A stretch of DNA of 64,000 nucleotides from Serratia liquefaciens ATCC 27592 (GTDB taxonomy: Bacteria; Pseudomonadota; Gammaproteobacteria; Enterobacterales; Enterobacteriaceae). How positions within the stretch are numbered: the first letter of the stretch is position 1; the number at the start of each line of letters is the position of its first letter. Below the pieces are notes generated by a model. That model did no database searches. It was not told where the DNA came from and saw only the letters and a list, made by a program, of their open reading frames with translations. Shown here piece after piece: positions 1 through 8,674 of the stretch. The stretch spans positions 4,464,001 through 4,528,000 of the forward strand of contig NC_021741.1 of the NCBI RefSeq assembly GCF_000422085.1, given 5' to 3'. The translations under genes were made by a program, and so were the position numbers.

Positions 1-25
1 TCTTTTCCCGCTTAAGGAGCTCAGC

Positions 26-844
26 ATGAGCCGTGAGATTAACAAAGATACCCAGCTGTGCATGTCGCTGGCCGGTCGCCCAGGCAACTTCGGTACTCGC
101 TTTCATAACTATCTGTATCAGGAACTGGATCTGAACTTTATCTACAAGGCGTTCACTACCCAGGATATCCAGGCGGCAGTGGGCGGAGTACGGGCTTTGG
201 GCATCCGTGGTTGCGCGGTTTCCATGCCGTTCAAAGAGAGCTGCATCCCTTTCCTCGATGAGCTGGACGCTTCCGCAACGGCGATTGAATCGGTCAATAC
301 CATCGTCAATGACGCCGGTTTTTTGCGGGCCTATAACACGGATTATATCGCCATCGCCAAATTGCTGGCCCAGTACCAAATCCCGACAGAAACCGCCTTT
401 GCCCTGCGCGGCAGCGGTGGTATGGCAAAAGCGGTGACCGCGGCACTGCGTGACGCCGGTTTTAAAAATGGCCATATCATCGCCCGTAACCCGCAGGCCG
501 GACAGGCTCTGGCCAGTGCATACGGTTATCAGTGGCAGGCGCAAGTCGATGAGCTAAAAGTGGATATGGTGATCAACGTAACGCCAATCGGCATGGCCGG
601 CGGTGCAGAAGCGGAGCAATTGGCTTTCGCGCCCGCGACTGTCGATGCGGCGAAAATCGTCTTCGACGTGGTGGCACTGCCTGCGGAAACCCCGCTGGTC
701 CGTTACGGACGTGAGCACGGCAAACAGGTGATTACCGGGGCAGAAGTGATTGCGTTGCAGGCGCTGGAACAGTTTGTCCTCTACACCGGCGTACGTCCTA
801 CCGATGAGCAAATCGCCCGTGCTGCAGCGCACGCTCGCGGTTAA
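26..844 (+). CDS. Shikimate 5-dehydrogenase-like protein (SdhL / HI0607 type)
   Basis: A 272-residue protein of the AroE fold that matches, over its full length, the SdhL branch typified by Haemophilus HI0607 rather than biosynthetic AroE. The N-terminal substrate domain keeps the catalytic-lysine motif (SMPFKES, about residues 67-73) and an NTDY motif. The cofactor domain carries GSGGMAKA (about 129-136) in place of the usual GAGGAA. SdhL enzymes reduce dehydroshikimate poorly and their physiological substrate is unsettled, so the call is to family only. The ATG at 26 is preceded by AAGGAG at a normal distance. It converges on the toxin-antitoxin pair downstream. A promoter is not visible because the window starts 25 bases upstream. 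Confidence 0.85.
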   Translation: MSREINKDTQLCMSLAGRPGNFGTRFHNYLYQELDLNFIYKAFTTQDIQAAVGGVRALGIRGCAVSMPFKESCIPFLDELDASATAIESVNTIVNDAGFLRAYNTDYIAIAKLLAQYQIPTETAFALRGSGGMAKAVTAALRDAGFKNGHIIARNPQAGQALASAYGYQWQAQVDELKVDMVINVTPIGMAGGAEAEQLAFAPATVDAAKIVFDVVALPAETPLVRYGREHGKQVITGAEVIALQALEQFVLYTGVRPTDEQIARAAAHARG

Positions 845-863
845 AAACGCTAAACAACGCCAG

Positions 864-886
864 GGCCGCGGTTCGTTTGAGCGGCC
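864..886. terminator. Weak hairpin between convergent genes
   Basis: GGCCGC and GCGGCC pair across an 11-base loop between the SdhL-type gene and the convergent toxin gene. There is no clear T-run on either side, so it may be only a weak or Rho-assisted terminator. Confidence 0.3.
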
Positions 887-894
887 TTGATGGC

Positions 895-1188
895 CTAGCG
901 ATGAGCCAGCAGACGCAAAATATTTCTCGCACCGTGAAGTACTCGCTCGATCCTGACATTACGTTGTATCGCTGTGAAAACGATTAGGTATTTGCCGTAG
1001 GCGCTGATCCTGACGTCCCGACCAAGCTCAGGTCGCTTTTGGTAGGTTTCCGGCGACTCGCCGATTCGCTGGCATTGGTTATACAGTTCAGAAATAAAAC
1101 TCAGCGCCCGGGCCGGGTTATCCTGTGCAATATGATCGCCAATACTTTCAATGTCATATATCGCTGCCGGCGATATTGTTAGCCTCAT
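895..1188 (-). CDS. ParE/RelE-family toxin of a type II toxin-antitoxin pair
   Basis: A 97-residue protein with the ParE/RelE layout: N-terminal LTISPAAIYDIESIGDHIA helix region, a central YKRPELGRDVR-like basic stretch, and the C-terminal strand region YGKYLIVF...IERVLHGARN typical of ParE toxins. Family members poison DNA gyrase (ParE) or cleave mRNA on the ribosome (RelE); the length and the VLHGARN ending favour the ParE side. Its ATG overlaps the antitoxin stop codon by one base (TGATG), the usual translational coupling of such pairs. The target is inferred from the family, not from the sequence itself. Confidence 0.85.
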   Translation of the reverse strand: MRLTISPAAIYDIESIGDHIAQDNPARALSFISELYNQCQRIGESPETYQKRPELGRDVRISAYGKYLIVFTAIQRNVRIERVLHGARNILRLLAHR

Positions 1189-1448
1189 CAGTCACTTTCG
1201 TTATCCACCATCCGTTGGTATTTAGCCCGCAAGCGCGCAAACGCCTCATCCGCCGGGACTCCCTCACCACTTTCAACTCCCTGTACAATGGCCACTTGCA
1301 ACTCTTCAATTTTCATCGCGCGCTCATGTTCTTCAAGCAGACGCAGCCCTGCCCGTATCACTTCGCTGACGTTGCCGTAACGTCCGCTGTCAATTTGCTC
1401 ATGAACGAACTTTTCAAAATGAGGGCTTAAAGCAATGCTAGTTGGCAT
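1188..1448 (-). CDS. ParD-type antitoxin (CopG/ribbon-helix-helix)
   Basis: An 86-residue protein with the N-terminal ParD ribbon-helix-helix pattern: a short strand (TSIALSPHFEKFV), then GRYGNVSEVIRAGLRLLEEHE, which is the family signature around residues 22-42. The acidic C-terminal tail would wrap the toxin. It is the first gene of the pair, with GGAG eight to nine bases before the ATG at 1448, and ends in a one-base overlap with the toxin gene. ParD proteins repress their own promoter; a TACTA/TAGTA dyad upstream (1475-1489) is a candidate operator. Confidence 0.87.
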   Translation of the reverse strand: MPTSIALSPHFEKFVHEQIDSGRYGNVSEVIRAGLRLLEEHERAMKIEELQVAIVQGVESGEGVPADEAFARLRAKYQRMVDNESD

Positions 1449-1474
1449 GGCCGACTCCGGAAAGTAGTGTTAAT

Positions 1475-1489
1475 TACTATCTATTAGTA
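1475..1489 (-). promoter_or_regulatory. Candidate autoregulatory dyad of the parDE-type operon
   Basis: TACTA and TAGTA form a short inverted repeat 27-41 bp upstream of the antitoxin start codon, in an AT-rich stretch unlike the surrounding sequence. The position fits an antitoxin operator overlapping the promoter. The assignment is an inference from position and symmetry. Confidence 0.4.
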
Positions 1490-1536
1490 TTTTCATTTGT
1501 CGGCAATGCGTCAAGCCCCTGTACGAAATTCAGTCA

Positions 1537-1562
1537 ATAAAAAAGGGCGCCTGAGCGCCCTT
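1537..1562 (-). terminator. Intrinsic terminator of exbB-exbD
   Basis: Read on the minus strand, AAGGGCGC, a TCAG loop and GCGCCCTT are followed by TTTTTATT. An eight-pair GC-rich stem plus T-run 25 bases beyond the exbD stop is a textbook intrinsic terminator. Confidence 0.85.
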
Positions 1563-1586
1563 CTAATTCTGGGTGATGCCAGCCCG

Positions 1587-2009
1587 CTACTTGGCGGTGC
1601 CTTCCATCCCCACCAGCCCCACTTTCAGGTAGCCGGCTTTACGCAGCGTATCCATTACGCTCATCAGCGTTTCGTAGTCCACACTCTTATCCGCCTGGAA
1701 GAAGATGGTGGTCTCTTTGTTCGCCTGCGTCCGTTGATCCAGCACCGACGTCAGTTGATCTGCACTGACGGCCTGCTCACCAACGTAGAGCTGTTTGTCC
1801 GCTTTCACCGACAGGAACACCGGCTTTTCCGGACGCGGCTGAGGTTTGGCGGAGGACGCCGGGAGATCGACACGGATATCTACCGTTGCCAGCGGCGCGG
1901 CCACCATAAAGATGATCAACAGCACCAGCATGACGTCGATAAACGGCGTCACGTTGATTTCATGCAGTTCGCCGCTGTCGTCCAGATCTTCATTTAAGCG
2001 CATCGCCAT
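1587..2009 (-). CDS. exbD: TonB-complex proton-channel protein ExbD
   Basis: A 140-residue inner-membrane protein nearly colinear with E. coli ExbD. It begins MAMRLNEDLDDSGE, followed by INVTPFIDVMLVLLIIFMV, the single membrane helix that carries the proton-relay aspartate (D25 in E. coli numbering). The rest is the periplasmic domain. With ExbB it couples the proton-motive force to TonB for uptake of iron siderophores, haem and vitamin B12. Its start lies three bases after the exbB stop, so the two are translationally coupled in one operon ended by the terminator at about 1537-1562. Confidence 0.97.
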   Translation of the reverse strand: MAMRLNEDLDDSGELHEINVTPFIDVMLVLLIIFMVAAPLATVDIRVDLPASSAKPQPRPEKPVFLSVKADKQLYVGEQAVSADQLTSVLDQRTQANKETTIFFQADKSVDYETLMSVMDTLRKAGYLKVGLVGMEGTAK

Positions 2010-2012
2010 AAC

Positions 2013-2987
2013 TCACCCCACCCGCAGTTGGTGTGAATGCTGTGAACGTTTGGCTTCCGCCGTGGCGGCCAGATCCAAATCACGGCCCAGCAGCAGTAGA
2101 ACCTGTGCCGCTACGTCGCCAACCTGAGCGCGGTGACCACTGATCACACGGGCAAAGATGTTATAAATCACCACCGCAGGAATAGCGGCGACCAGGCCCA
2201 GCGCAGTAGCCAGCAGCGCTTCTGCGATGCCGGGCGCAACCACGGCCAGGTTGGTGGTTTGTGAGTGTGCGATGCCGATAAAGCTGTTCATGATGCCCCA
2301 AACGGTACCGAACAGACCGACAAACGGCGAAATGGCACCGATGGTCGCCAGGAAGCCATTGCCGCGTCCCATGTTACGGCTGTAGCCCGCAACGCGACGC
2401 TCCAGACGGAAACCGGTACGTTCCTTGATGCCGTTGTTGTCGTTGGATGCCGCCGACAGCTCCAGTTCGTTTTGCGCATCGTTCAGCAACACGGAGCTGA
2501 TGCTTTCGTCCGAGAAGCTCTGCGCCAGTTCGGACGCTTCGTCCAGCGAGCGTACGTTGGCCAACGCCAGCTGTTCACGGCGCAGACGGCGCTTGGCGCG
2601 GAACAGTTCGCTGCCCTTGGAGAACAGGATGGTCCAGGTGACGATAGACGCCAGCACCAGGCCGATCATCACGATTTTCACCACGATGTCCGCATGCTGG
2701 TACATACCCCAGACGGACAGGTCCATACCGCGGGTTTCCGGCGGCTGGATGGTCGGTTGCGGGTTGACCGGAGTGAGGGTTTCAGGCGCTGCCGCGGCAG
2801 GCGCGCTGGCTGCCGGAGCCACGCTTTCGGTAACGGCCGGATTAGTCGCCGGTGCCGCATGAGCACTGCCGGCCAGACCTGCCACCAATACCATTGAAGC
2901 TAACAGACCACGGCCGAACGCCTGGCCCCATTGCGCCCGGCCCTGACCGAACGATCCTTGATTTAAATTCTTGCCAGCCGTTTTCAC
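2013..2987 (-). CDS. exbB: TonB-complex protein ExbB with long periplasmic N-terminus
   Basis: From the GTG at 2987 this is 324 residues, about 80 longer than E. coli ExbB. The GTG is chosen because GGAGG sits at ideal spacing before it, whereas the upstream in-frame TTG at 3014 has no Shine-Dalgarno sequence. The extra N-terminus holds a signal-peptide-like segment (GRGLLASMVLVAGLAGSAHA) followed by an alanine/proline-rich stretch, as described for Serratia marcescens ExbB. Three membrane helices follow (around IVMIGLVLASIVTWTILF, GFLATIGAISPFVGLFGTVWGI and ATALGLVAAIPAVVIYNIF). It forms the pentameric motor with ExbD that energises TonB. The upstream Fur-like site points to iron control. 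Confidence 0.96.
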   Translation of the reverse strand: MKTAGKNLNQGSFGQGRAQWGQAFGRGLLASMVLVAGLAGSAHAAPATNPAVTESVAPAASAPAAAAPETLTPVNPQPTIQPPETRGMDLSVWGMYQHADIVVKIVMIGLVLASIVTWTILFSKGSELFRAKRRLRREQLALANVRSLDEASELAQSFSDESISSVLLNDAQNELELSAASNDNNGIKERTGFRLERRVAGYSRNMGRGNGFLATIGAISPFVGLFGTVWGIMNSFIGIAHSQTTNLAVVAPGIAEALLATALGLVAAIPAVVIYNIFARVISGHRAQVGDVAAQVLLLLGRDLDLAATAEAKRSQHSHQLRVG

Positions 2988-3062
2988 GCTGTGCCTCCAC
3001 CCGTTACCGATCAAAATTGAGGAATAATTCAGCGTGCGATCATATCAAACCAATCAGGGATT

Positions 3063-3081
3063 GATAGTAGTTCTCATTATT
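3063..3081 (-). promoter_or_regulatory. Fur-box-like site upstream of exbB
   Basis: GATAGTAGTTCTCATTATT matches the 19-bp Fur consensus GATAATGATAATCATTATC at 13 positions by hand count. It lies 76-94 bp before the exbB start, consistent with iron repression of exbBD, which is known in E. coli. The 3015-3445 gap otherwise holds this site, the MetJ operator nearer metC, and no convincing ORF. Confidence 0.6.
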
Positions 3082-3349
3082 ATTTACCAAATAATCGGGA
3101 AAATTACTCCTGCGGCGCACTTATGGCTCCCTGGCGAACCCATTCGCCGCCTGTTCGGGCCTATATGCACCCTTTATAGGGCTATTTCGTCACTTTTACC
3201 GCACAGGGCTGCAACAAAGACAGGGGATTTGTCGCATTTTACTGTTACATCCCAGACTCACCGATAAACCCACTTGGTTATCGCCGTCAGGCAGAAGGAT
3301 GGCATGCGAGAGCACGATTGGGCAGAAGATTATAGCCGTTTCTACATTT

Positions 3350-3373
3350 GGATGTTAAAACGTCTGGATGGCT
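3350..3373 (+). promoter_or_regulatory. MetJ operator (three met boxes) upstream of metC
   Basis: Three contiguous 8-mers, GGATGTTA, AAACGTCT and GGATGGCT, resemble the met-box consensus AGACGTCT. The middle one matches 7 of 8 positions; the flanks match 4-5 of 8, as is normal for tandem MetJ sites. A TATAAG hexamer at 3373-3378 directly adjoins, so MetJ with S-adenosylmethionine would block the metC promoter. metC is a known member of the MetJ regulon. Confidence 0.7.
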
Positions 3374-3445
3374 ATAAGGCGTCATGCTAACGTAAGGGCT
3401 ATTGCAAATGGCCCGTGAAGATCAAGCAAAGGTGAGCCCGCTCCT

Positions 3446-4642
3446 ATGACGTCTAAAAACATCGAAACTACCCTGATTGGCGCCGGGCGCAGCAAGCGCT
3501 ATACCCAGGGCTCCGTCAACCCCGTCACCCAACGCGCTTCTTCATTGGTATTTGACTCCGTGGCGGCCAAAAAAGAGGCTACCGCCAAACGTGCTCATGG
3601 CGAGCTGTTTTACGGCCGACGCGGCACCCTGACCCACTTCGCGTTGCAGGATGCGATGGTCGAGCTGGAGGGCGGCGCAGGCTGCGTGCTCTATCCTTGC
3701 GGCGCGGCGGCGGTCTCCAACGCCATTCTGTCCTTTGTCGGCGCGGGCGACCATCTGCTGATGACCGGCTCCGTCTATGAGCCGACGCAGGACTTTTGTA
3801 CCCATATTCTGAGCCGCATGAATGTGGAAACCACCTATTTCGACCCGCTGATCGGCGCCGATATCGCCGGACTGATTCAACCCAATACCCGTGTGGTGTT
3901 CCTTGAATCACCCGGCTCGATCACTATGGAGATCCAGGATATCCCGGCGATGGTGCAGGCGATTCGCGCCGTGGCACCTGAAGTGGTGATCATGATCGAT
4001 AACACCTGGGCGGCCGGCATCTTGTTCAAGGCGCTGGATTTTGATATCGACATTTCGATTCAGGCTGGCACCAAATATATTATCGGCCATTCCGATTACA
4101 TGCTCGGCACCGCCGTGGCTAACGAGCGTTGTTGGGACCAACTGCGTGAATACTCTTATTTGATGGGCCAGATGGTAGACGCCGATACCGCTTATATGGC
4201 CAGCCGCGGTTTGCGCACCCTGGGCGTACGCCTGAAGCAGCACCAGCAGAGCAGCATCGAAGTCGCCCAGTGGCTGGCCCAGCGACCAGAAGTGGCGGTG
4301 GTCAATCACCCGGCGCTGCCCGGTTGCAAAGGTCACGAGTTTTACCTGCGCGATTTCAACGGCTGCAACGGCCTGTTTTCTTTCGTGCTGAAACAGCGCC
4401 TGAGCGACGTGCAGTTAGCCGAGTTTCTCGATAACTTCAGCCACTTCAGCATGGCCTATTCCTGGGGCGGCTTTGAATCCTTGATCCTGGCTAACCAACC
4501 GGAAGAACTGGAAGCCATTCGCCCAGCGGGTGGCATAGACTTCTCCGGTACTCTGGTACGCCTGCATATCGGCCTGGAAAATGTGCAGGATCTGATCGCC
4601 GATCTCGCCGCCGGGTTCGACCGAATTGCCAATACGCACTAA
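3446..4642 (+). CDS. metC: Cystathionine beta-lyase MetC
   Basis: A 398-residue PLP enzyme of the Cys/Met metabolism family that cleaves cystathionine to homocysteine, pyruvate and ammonia in methionine synthesis. The Schiff-base lysine is in [14 protein letters not shown] (K210, the same number as in E. coli). The PLP aspartate and neighbours are in [12 protein letters not shown], and the substrate-carboxylate arginine is in the C-terminal VRLHIGLE. Length and motifs match MetC rather than MetB. It is divergent from exbBD, as in E. coli, with MetJ-type boxes in its promoter. ATG start with AGGTGAG upstream. Confidence 0.97.
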   Translation: MTSKNIETTLIGAGRSKRYTQGSVNPVTQRASSLVFDSVAAKKEATAKRAHGELFYGRRGTLTHFALQDAMVELEGGAGCVLYPCGAAAVSNAILSFVGAGDHLLMTGSVYEPTQDFCTHILSRMNVETTYFDPLIGADIAGLIQPNTRVVFLESPGSITMEIQDIPAMVQAIRAVAPEVVIMIDNTWAAGILFKALDFDIDISIQAGTKYIIGHSDYMLGTAVANERCWDQLREYSYLMGQMVDADTAYMASRGLRTLGVRLKQHQQSSIEVAQWLAQRPEVAVVNHPALPGCKGHEFYLRDFNGCNGLFSFVLKQRLSDVQLAEFLDNFSHFSMAYSWGGFESLILANQPEELEAIRPAGGIDFSGTLVRLHIGLENVQDLIADLAAGFDRIANTH

Positions 4643-4796
4643 CAGAACGCCTGCTTGCATCGGCAACTTTATTCGCCTTGTTTAATGTGTGCTTAAGCTA
4701 TTAGCGTTACACTAGGCGGGTAACTGTCAGATACGGCCAACACTGTGCCCTGGATACCCTGAAGCCAGGCGCAACCGGTATGCAACAGGATAAATA

Positions 4797-5459
4797 ATGG
4801 ATGTATTACGAGAGATTGTTCATGCGCTTTGGCAGCAGGACTTCATTGCCCTTGCCGATCCCAGCGTAATTTGGGTGGTTTATGCGGTGCTTTTCACCAC
4901 TCTATTTTTAGAAAACGGACTACTGCCAGCTTCCTTCTTACCCGGCGACAGCCTGCTGCTGTTATCCGGCGCGCTGATCGCCAAAGGCGTGATGGCCTTT
5001 GTGCCAACGCTGATCATTTTGACCGTCGCCGCCAGCCTGGGCTGCTGGCTGAGCTACCTGCAGGGCCGTTGGTTGGGCCATACCAACCTGGTCAAAGGCT
5101 GGCTGCTGCAACTGCCCGCTCAGTATCACCAACGTGCACACAACCTGTTTAACCGCCATGGCCTGACGGCGCTGGTCATCGGCCGTTTTCTGGGTTTTGT
5201 TCGTACCCTGCTGCCCACCATGGCCGGGATTTCTGGCCTGAACAGCACCCGTTTTCAGTTCTTTAACTGGCTAAGCGCGGTGATTTGGGTAGGTGCAGTG
5301 GTCGGCCTCGGCTACGCCTTCAGCCAGATCCCTTTGGTTAAACGCTATGAGAGCCAGGTGATGACCGGGCTGATGATCCTGCCGTTGGTGCTGCTGCTGG
5401 TTGGCCTGCTGGGCGGCATGCTGGTTATCTGGCGTAAAAAACGCGCCGCCTCTTCCTGA
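4797..5459 (+). CDS. yghB: DedA-family inner-membrane protein YghB
   Basis: A 220-residue polytopic membrane protein matching E. coli YghB. DedA hallmarks are [18 protein letters not shown], with the membrane-embedded acidic residues needed for function, and [16 protein letters not shown], with the two conserved arginines. Four or more hydrophobic helices are visible and the C-terminus is basic. DedA proteins support cell division, membrane-potential homeostasis and lipid-carrier recycling; YghB overlaps functionally with YqjA in E. coli. It follows metC by 154 bases, as in E. coli. Confidence 0.95.
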   Translation: MDVLREIVHALWQQDFIALADPSVIWVVYAVLFTTLFLENGLLPASFLPGDSLLLLSGALIAKGVMAFVPTLIILTVAASLGCWLSYLQGRWLGHTNLVKGWLLQLPAQYHQRAHNLFNRHGLTALVIGRFLGFVRTLLPTMAGISGLNSTRFQFFNWLSAVIWVGAVVGLGYAFSQIPLVKRYESQVMTGLMILPLVLLLVGLLGGMLVIWRKKRAASS

Positions 5460-5486
5460 TACCCAGACGGGCGGCCATCGTCGCCC

Positions 5487-6407
5487 TTAAAGCGCTTTTT
5501 CAACCAACGCCAGTCTGGGAGGCAGGTTGCTCACCAGCGTATCCACCGCCAATCGAACCTTCAAAGGCAAATGCGGCGTTTGCGGCCAAACCGCGTGAAC
5601 GTCGAATGACATGCCGGGCCGATTGCGCATCAGCCTGACCAATTCCCCTTTCAACAACGCTTCGCGCACTAGCCAGCAAGGTAACCAGGCGATGCCAAAC
5701 CCCGCTACCGTGGCATCCGCAATCGCCTGCAGGTCATCCATCTGTAACCCTTTCTTCGGTATCACCTCCTGCTCTTTTCCGCAGGCATCCAGAAGCGTCC
5801 AGTTAAGAACCACGCCGGCGCGCATGTAGGTCACCGCATCATGTTGTGCCAGCTGCTCGAGGGTTTTGGGTTCGCCGCTGCGCAACAGATATTCCGGAGC
5901 CGCGCACAATGTCATACGGTGGTCGCCAACGCGCCGTGCCACCAACCCACTGCTACTGACCAGCGTACCGTTGCGGATCGCCAGGTCAAAACCGTCCTCA
6001 ATCAAATCCACCACGCGGTCGTTGAATGACAGCTCCAACTCCAGCCCAGGATGCTCACGCGCCATACTGGTCAACAGCGGCGCAATGCACATGCGGCCAA
6101 ACAGCGCCGGCATCGACACCCTCAGCCTGCCGTTGACCTGCTGCTTCCCCGACTCCAGCAGCATTTCTGCGGTACGTATCTCTTCCAGTGCCCGCAGACA
6201 ACGTTCGTAAAACAGCGCACCGTCGTCGGTCAGGCTCAGGCTGCGGGTCGTGCGATGAAACAAGCGAACGGCCAACCGTTGCTCCAGGCGGGCGATGGTT
6301 TTCCCCACCGCCGAACGCGAAAGGTGTAGCCGGCTAGCCGCCAGCGCAAAACTGCCTGCCTCCACCGCGGTGACAAATACCGAAATGCCGTTCAATCGAT
6401 CGCTCAT
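5487..6407 (-). CDS. LysR-family transcriptional regulator
   Basis: From the ATG at 6407 this is 306 residues; an upstream in-frame TTG at 6431 would add eight residues that the family does not need. The N-terminal winged helix-turn-helix reads GSFALAASRLHLSRSAVGKTIARLEQRL (about 20-47), with an effector-binding domain behind it. It is closest in style to the DmlR/YhjC-type regulators common in enterobacteria. It is divergent from a zinc-free quinone-oxidoreductase-like gene with about 108 bases between starts, so it probably controls that gene and itself. The ligand is unknown. Confidence 0.88.
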   Translation of the reverse strand: MSDRLNGISVFVTAVEAGSFALAASRLHLSRSAVGKTIARLEQRLAVRLFHRTTRSLSLTDDGALFYERCLRALEEIRTAEMLLESGKQQVNGRLRVSMPALFGRMCIAPLLTSMAREHPGLELELSFNDRVVDLIEDGFDLAIRNGTLVSSSGLVARRVGDHRMTLCAAPEYLLRSGEPKTLEQLAQHDAVTYMRAGVVLNWTLLDACGKEQEVIPKKGLQMDDLQAIADATVAGFGIAWLPCWLVREALLKGELVRLMRNRPGMSFDVHAVWPQTPHLPLKVRLAVDTLVSNLPPRLALVEKAL

Positions 6408-6515
6408 GATTTGTAGCCCTGAAAGAAACAATCAAAGGAAATCTTATCGCCACTGGCGAACTTCTATCAACGATATTATCAGCAGGTCTGTTTATCGCTG
6501 ACTTTGGAGTCAATC

Positions 6516-7544
6516 ATGGCCGAAACAATGCAACGCTGGACAATGGACGCCCTGGGGCGCCAACACCTGCAACTGAACGAAAGCGTCATACCGCAACCGG
6601 GACCGCACCAGATCAGAGTGAAAGTGAATGCGGTATCGCTCAATTACCGCGACAAACTGGTCATTGAAACCGGCATGGGACTAGAACTGCCGCAGCCCTT
6701 CACGCCAGCCTCCGACATGGCCGGCGAAGTCGACGCCATTGGGCCCGACGTCACCCGTTTTCAGCCCGGCGAACGGGTGATTTCCACCTTTAGCCCCGGC
6801 TGGATCGATGGCCGGCAAAAACCCTATGGTAATGCGCGCATCCCACCCTACCGCACTCTGGGCGGCTTTTATCAGGGCATGCTGGCGGAATACGTGGTGC
6901 TGCACGAAGACTGGTTGGCGGCTGCGCCCACCTCGCTGGACGATGCGCAGGCCAGTACCCTGCCCTGTGCCGGACTGACCGCCTGGTTCGCGCTGGTGGA
7001 ACAGGGCCAGCTGCACGCCGGAGAATCGGTGCTGGTACAGGGCACTGGTGGCGTGGCGCTGTTCGGACTGCAAATCGCCAAAATGCTGGGTGCCGAGGTC
7101 TATGTTACCTCCGGCAGCGACGAAAAACTGGCGCGAGCCAAAGCCTTGGGTGCCGATCATGGCATTAACCGTCTGACTGCGGACTGGGTAGAAAAGGTGT
7201 ACCAGTTGACCCAGGATCGCGGCATCGACCACGTGATTGACACCGTGGGTGGCCCTAATCTCGGTAATTCGGTGCGCGCCGTTGCGGTGCACGGGCGTAT
7301 CTCGGTGATCGGGGCGCTGGAGGGCTTTGAAGTTTCGGCTCCCGCAGGCCCGCTGCTGATGAAATCGCCGGTCATTCAGGGTATTGGTGTCGGCCACCGC
7401 CGCGCGCTGGAAGATCTGGTGCGTGCGGTGGACGTTAATGCCCTACAGCCGGTGATCGACCAGCGCTACCGCTTTGATCAATTGCCGCAGGCGCTCGATC
7501 ACCTCGATCGCGGAGCATTCGGTAAAATTGTGCTGACGCGCTGA
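6516..7544 (+). CDS. NAD(P)-dependent alcohol dehydrogenase / quinone-oxidoreductase-like protein (MDR superfamily)
   Basis: 342 residues from the ATG at 6516, which has GGAG eight bases upstream; the in-frame TTG at 6504 lies in the Shine-Dalgarno region. Medium-chain reductase layout: N-terminal GroES-like domain (SLNYRDKLVIETG, TPASDMAGEVDAIG), then a Rossmann domain with VLVQGTGGVALFGLQIAK. It lacks the structural cysteine cluster and the catalytic-zinc Cys-His set of classical ADHs, which favours a quinone-reductase-like or reductive role. The substrate is not evident. The divergent LysR gene is the likely regulator. Confidence 0.88.
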   Translation: MAETMQRWTMDALGRQHLQLNESVIPQPGPHQIRVKVNAVSLNYRDKLVIETGMGLELPQPFTPASDMAGEVDAIGPDVTRFQPGERVISTFSPGWIDGRQKPYGNARIPPYRTLGGFYQGMLAEYVVLHEDWLAAAPTSLDDAQASTLPCAGLTAWFALVEQGQLHAGESVLVQGTGGVALFGLQIAKMLGAEVYVTSGSDEKLARAKALGADHGINRLTADWVEKVYQLTQDRGIDHVIDTVGGPNLGNSVRAVAVHGRISVIGALEGFEVSAPAGPLLMKSPVIQGIGVGHRRALEDLVRAVDVNALQPVIDQRYRFDQLPQALDHLDRGAFGKIVLTR

Positions 7545-7564
7545 ATCACTGCCCGGCAGCGAGA

Positions 7565-8482
7565 TTAACCTTCCATCATTAAAGGAGGGTTTTCGCGCAG
7601 TCGGGCAACTTCGTCACTCGGCGTCACGCCAAAGAAACGTTTGAACTCGCGGCTGAACTGCGAAGCGCTTTCGTAGCCGACACGGATCGCCGCGGTACTG
7701 GCTTTCAAACCGTCGTGTATCATCAGCAAACGCGCCTTGTGCAAGCGATAGGATTTCACATATTGCAGCGGCGAGGTGTTGGTCACCGCCTTGAAGTTAT
7801 GGTGAAACGCCGAGATGCTCATATTCACCTCCCCCGCCAACTGCTCAACGTTGAGGTTGTCCGCATATTGGTTCTCAATACGCCGCAGCGCCTTGGCGAT
7901 TTGGCTGAAGTGGGTATGGCGGTTAACCAATTCCTGCAATGAGGCGCCACAGGCTCCGCGCAGTACGTGGTAGAGAATTTCACGTACAATCTGCGGCCCC
8001 AGTACGCGTGCATCCAGCGGTTTGGCCATCACATCCAGCAGGCGTTCGGTAGCGCACAACAGTTCTTCCGACAGCTCGGCCAGGTTCACCCCGCTGCTTT
8101 CTCTGCGCGGCTTCACCAGGTAGTCGTCATCGCCGATGTCGATCAACAGGTCCTGCAGCATTTGGCTGTCGATATTCACCGACAGCCCCACCAGCGGCAA
8201 TTCCGGGCTGGCGAAGGTTTCGCACTCAAACGGCAGCGGCACCGTCATCAACAGATAATTGCGCGGGTCATACTGGAAAACCCGATTACCGCAGTAGCCG
8301 ACCTTGTGCCCCTGGAAAATGATCACCACACCCGGCTCATACATCACCGGCTGGCGCGGGCAATGACGATCGACATAAAGAATTTTCACCAGCGGCACCG
8401 GCGAGGGCGTGTAACCGTTGCTCTCGGCAAAGCAGGCCGCCTGGCGCGCCATGCGGCCGCGCAGTTCATCGATTTCGCTCAC
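7565..8482 (-). CDS. yqhC: AraC-family regulator YqhC
   Basis: A 305-residue regulator with an N-terminal AraC-type cupin domain ([12 protein letters not shown]...[16 protein letters not shown]) and a C-terminal pair of helix-turn-helices ([26 protein letters not shown] and [21 protein letters not shown]). In E. coli YqhC senses reactive aldehydes such as glyoxal and activates yqhD and dkgA, which lie immediately divergent here. The start is GTG at 8482 with GAGGG upstream. The conserved arrangement makes the assignment strong. Confidence 0.93.
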   Translation of the reverse strand: MSEIDELRGRMARQAACFAESNGYTPSPVPLVKILYVDRHCPRQPVMYEPGVVIIFQGHKVGYCGNRVFQYDPRNYLLMTVPLPFECETFASPELPLVGLSVNIDSQMLQDLLIDIGDDDYLVKPRRESSGVNLAELSEELLCATERLLDVMAKPLDARVLGPQIVREILYHVLRGACGASLQELVNRHTHFSQIAKALRRIENQYADNLNVEQLAGEVNMSISAFHHNFKAVTNTSPLQYVKSYRLHKARLLMIHDGLKASTAAIRVGYESASQFSREFKRFFGVTPSDEVARLRENPPLMMEG

Positions 8483-8543
8483 GGAAACACCCTCTTACAT
8501 TAAGAATAATTCGGCATAAATAATAGTTTAAAACTCTATTTTT

Positions 8544-8559
8544 CTACAACGTTTTGTAG
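8544..8559. promoter_or_regulatory. Inverted repeat in the yqhC-yqhD intergenic region
   Basis: CTACAA, a four-base centre CGTT, and TTGTAG form a short dyad between the divergent starts, 116 bp or more before yqhD. It could be an operator or part of the yqhD promoter. YqhC itself would be expected to bind asymmetric sites, so this is only a candidate. Confidence 0.3.
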
Positions 8560-8674
8560 GAATAGGCAAGACTCGGGCAGGAATGTGCATTGTGCTGCTG
8601 AGCCAAGTTACTGACAATACAGCTCAGATATTTTGCGCCAGCGGCGCTTGCCACATGCAGAAGAGAAATAACCC

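Noticed and set aside
2265-2897. Long plus-strand frame (210 codons) opposite exbB
   Set aside because: It is antisense to a clear exbB with full family match; composition is arginine/glutamine/histidine-rich as expected of a shadow of a GC-rich gene.
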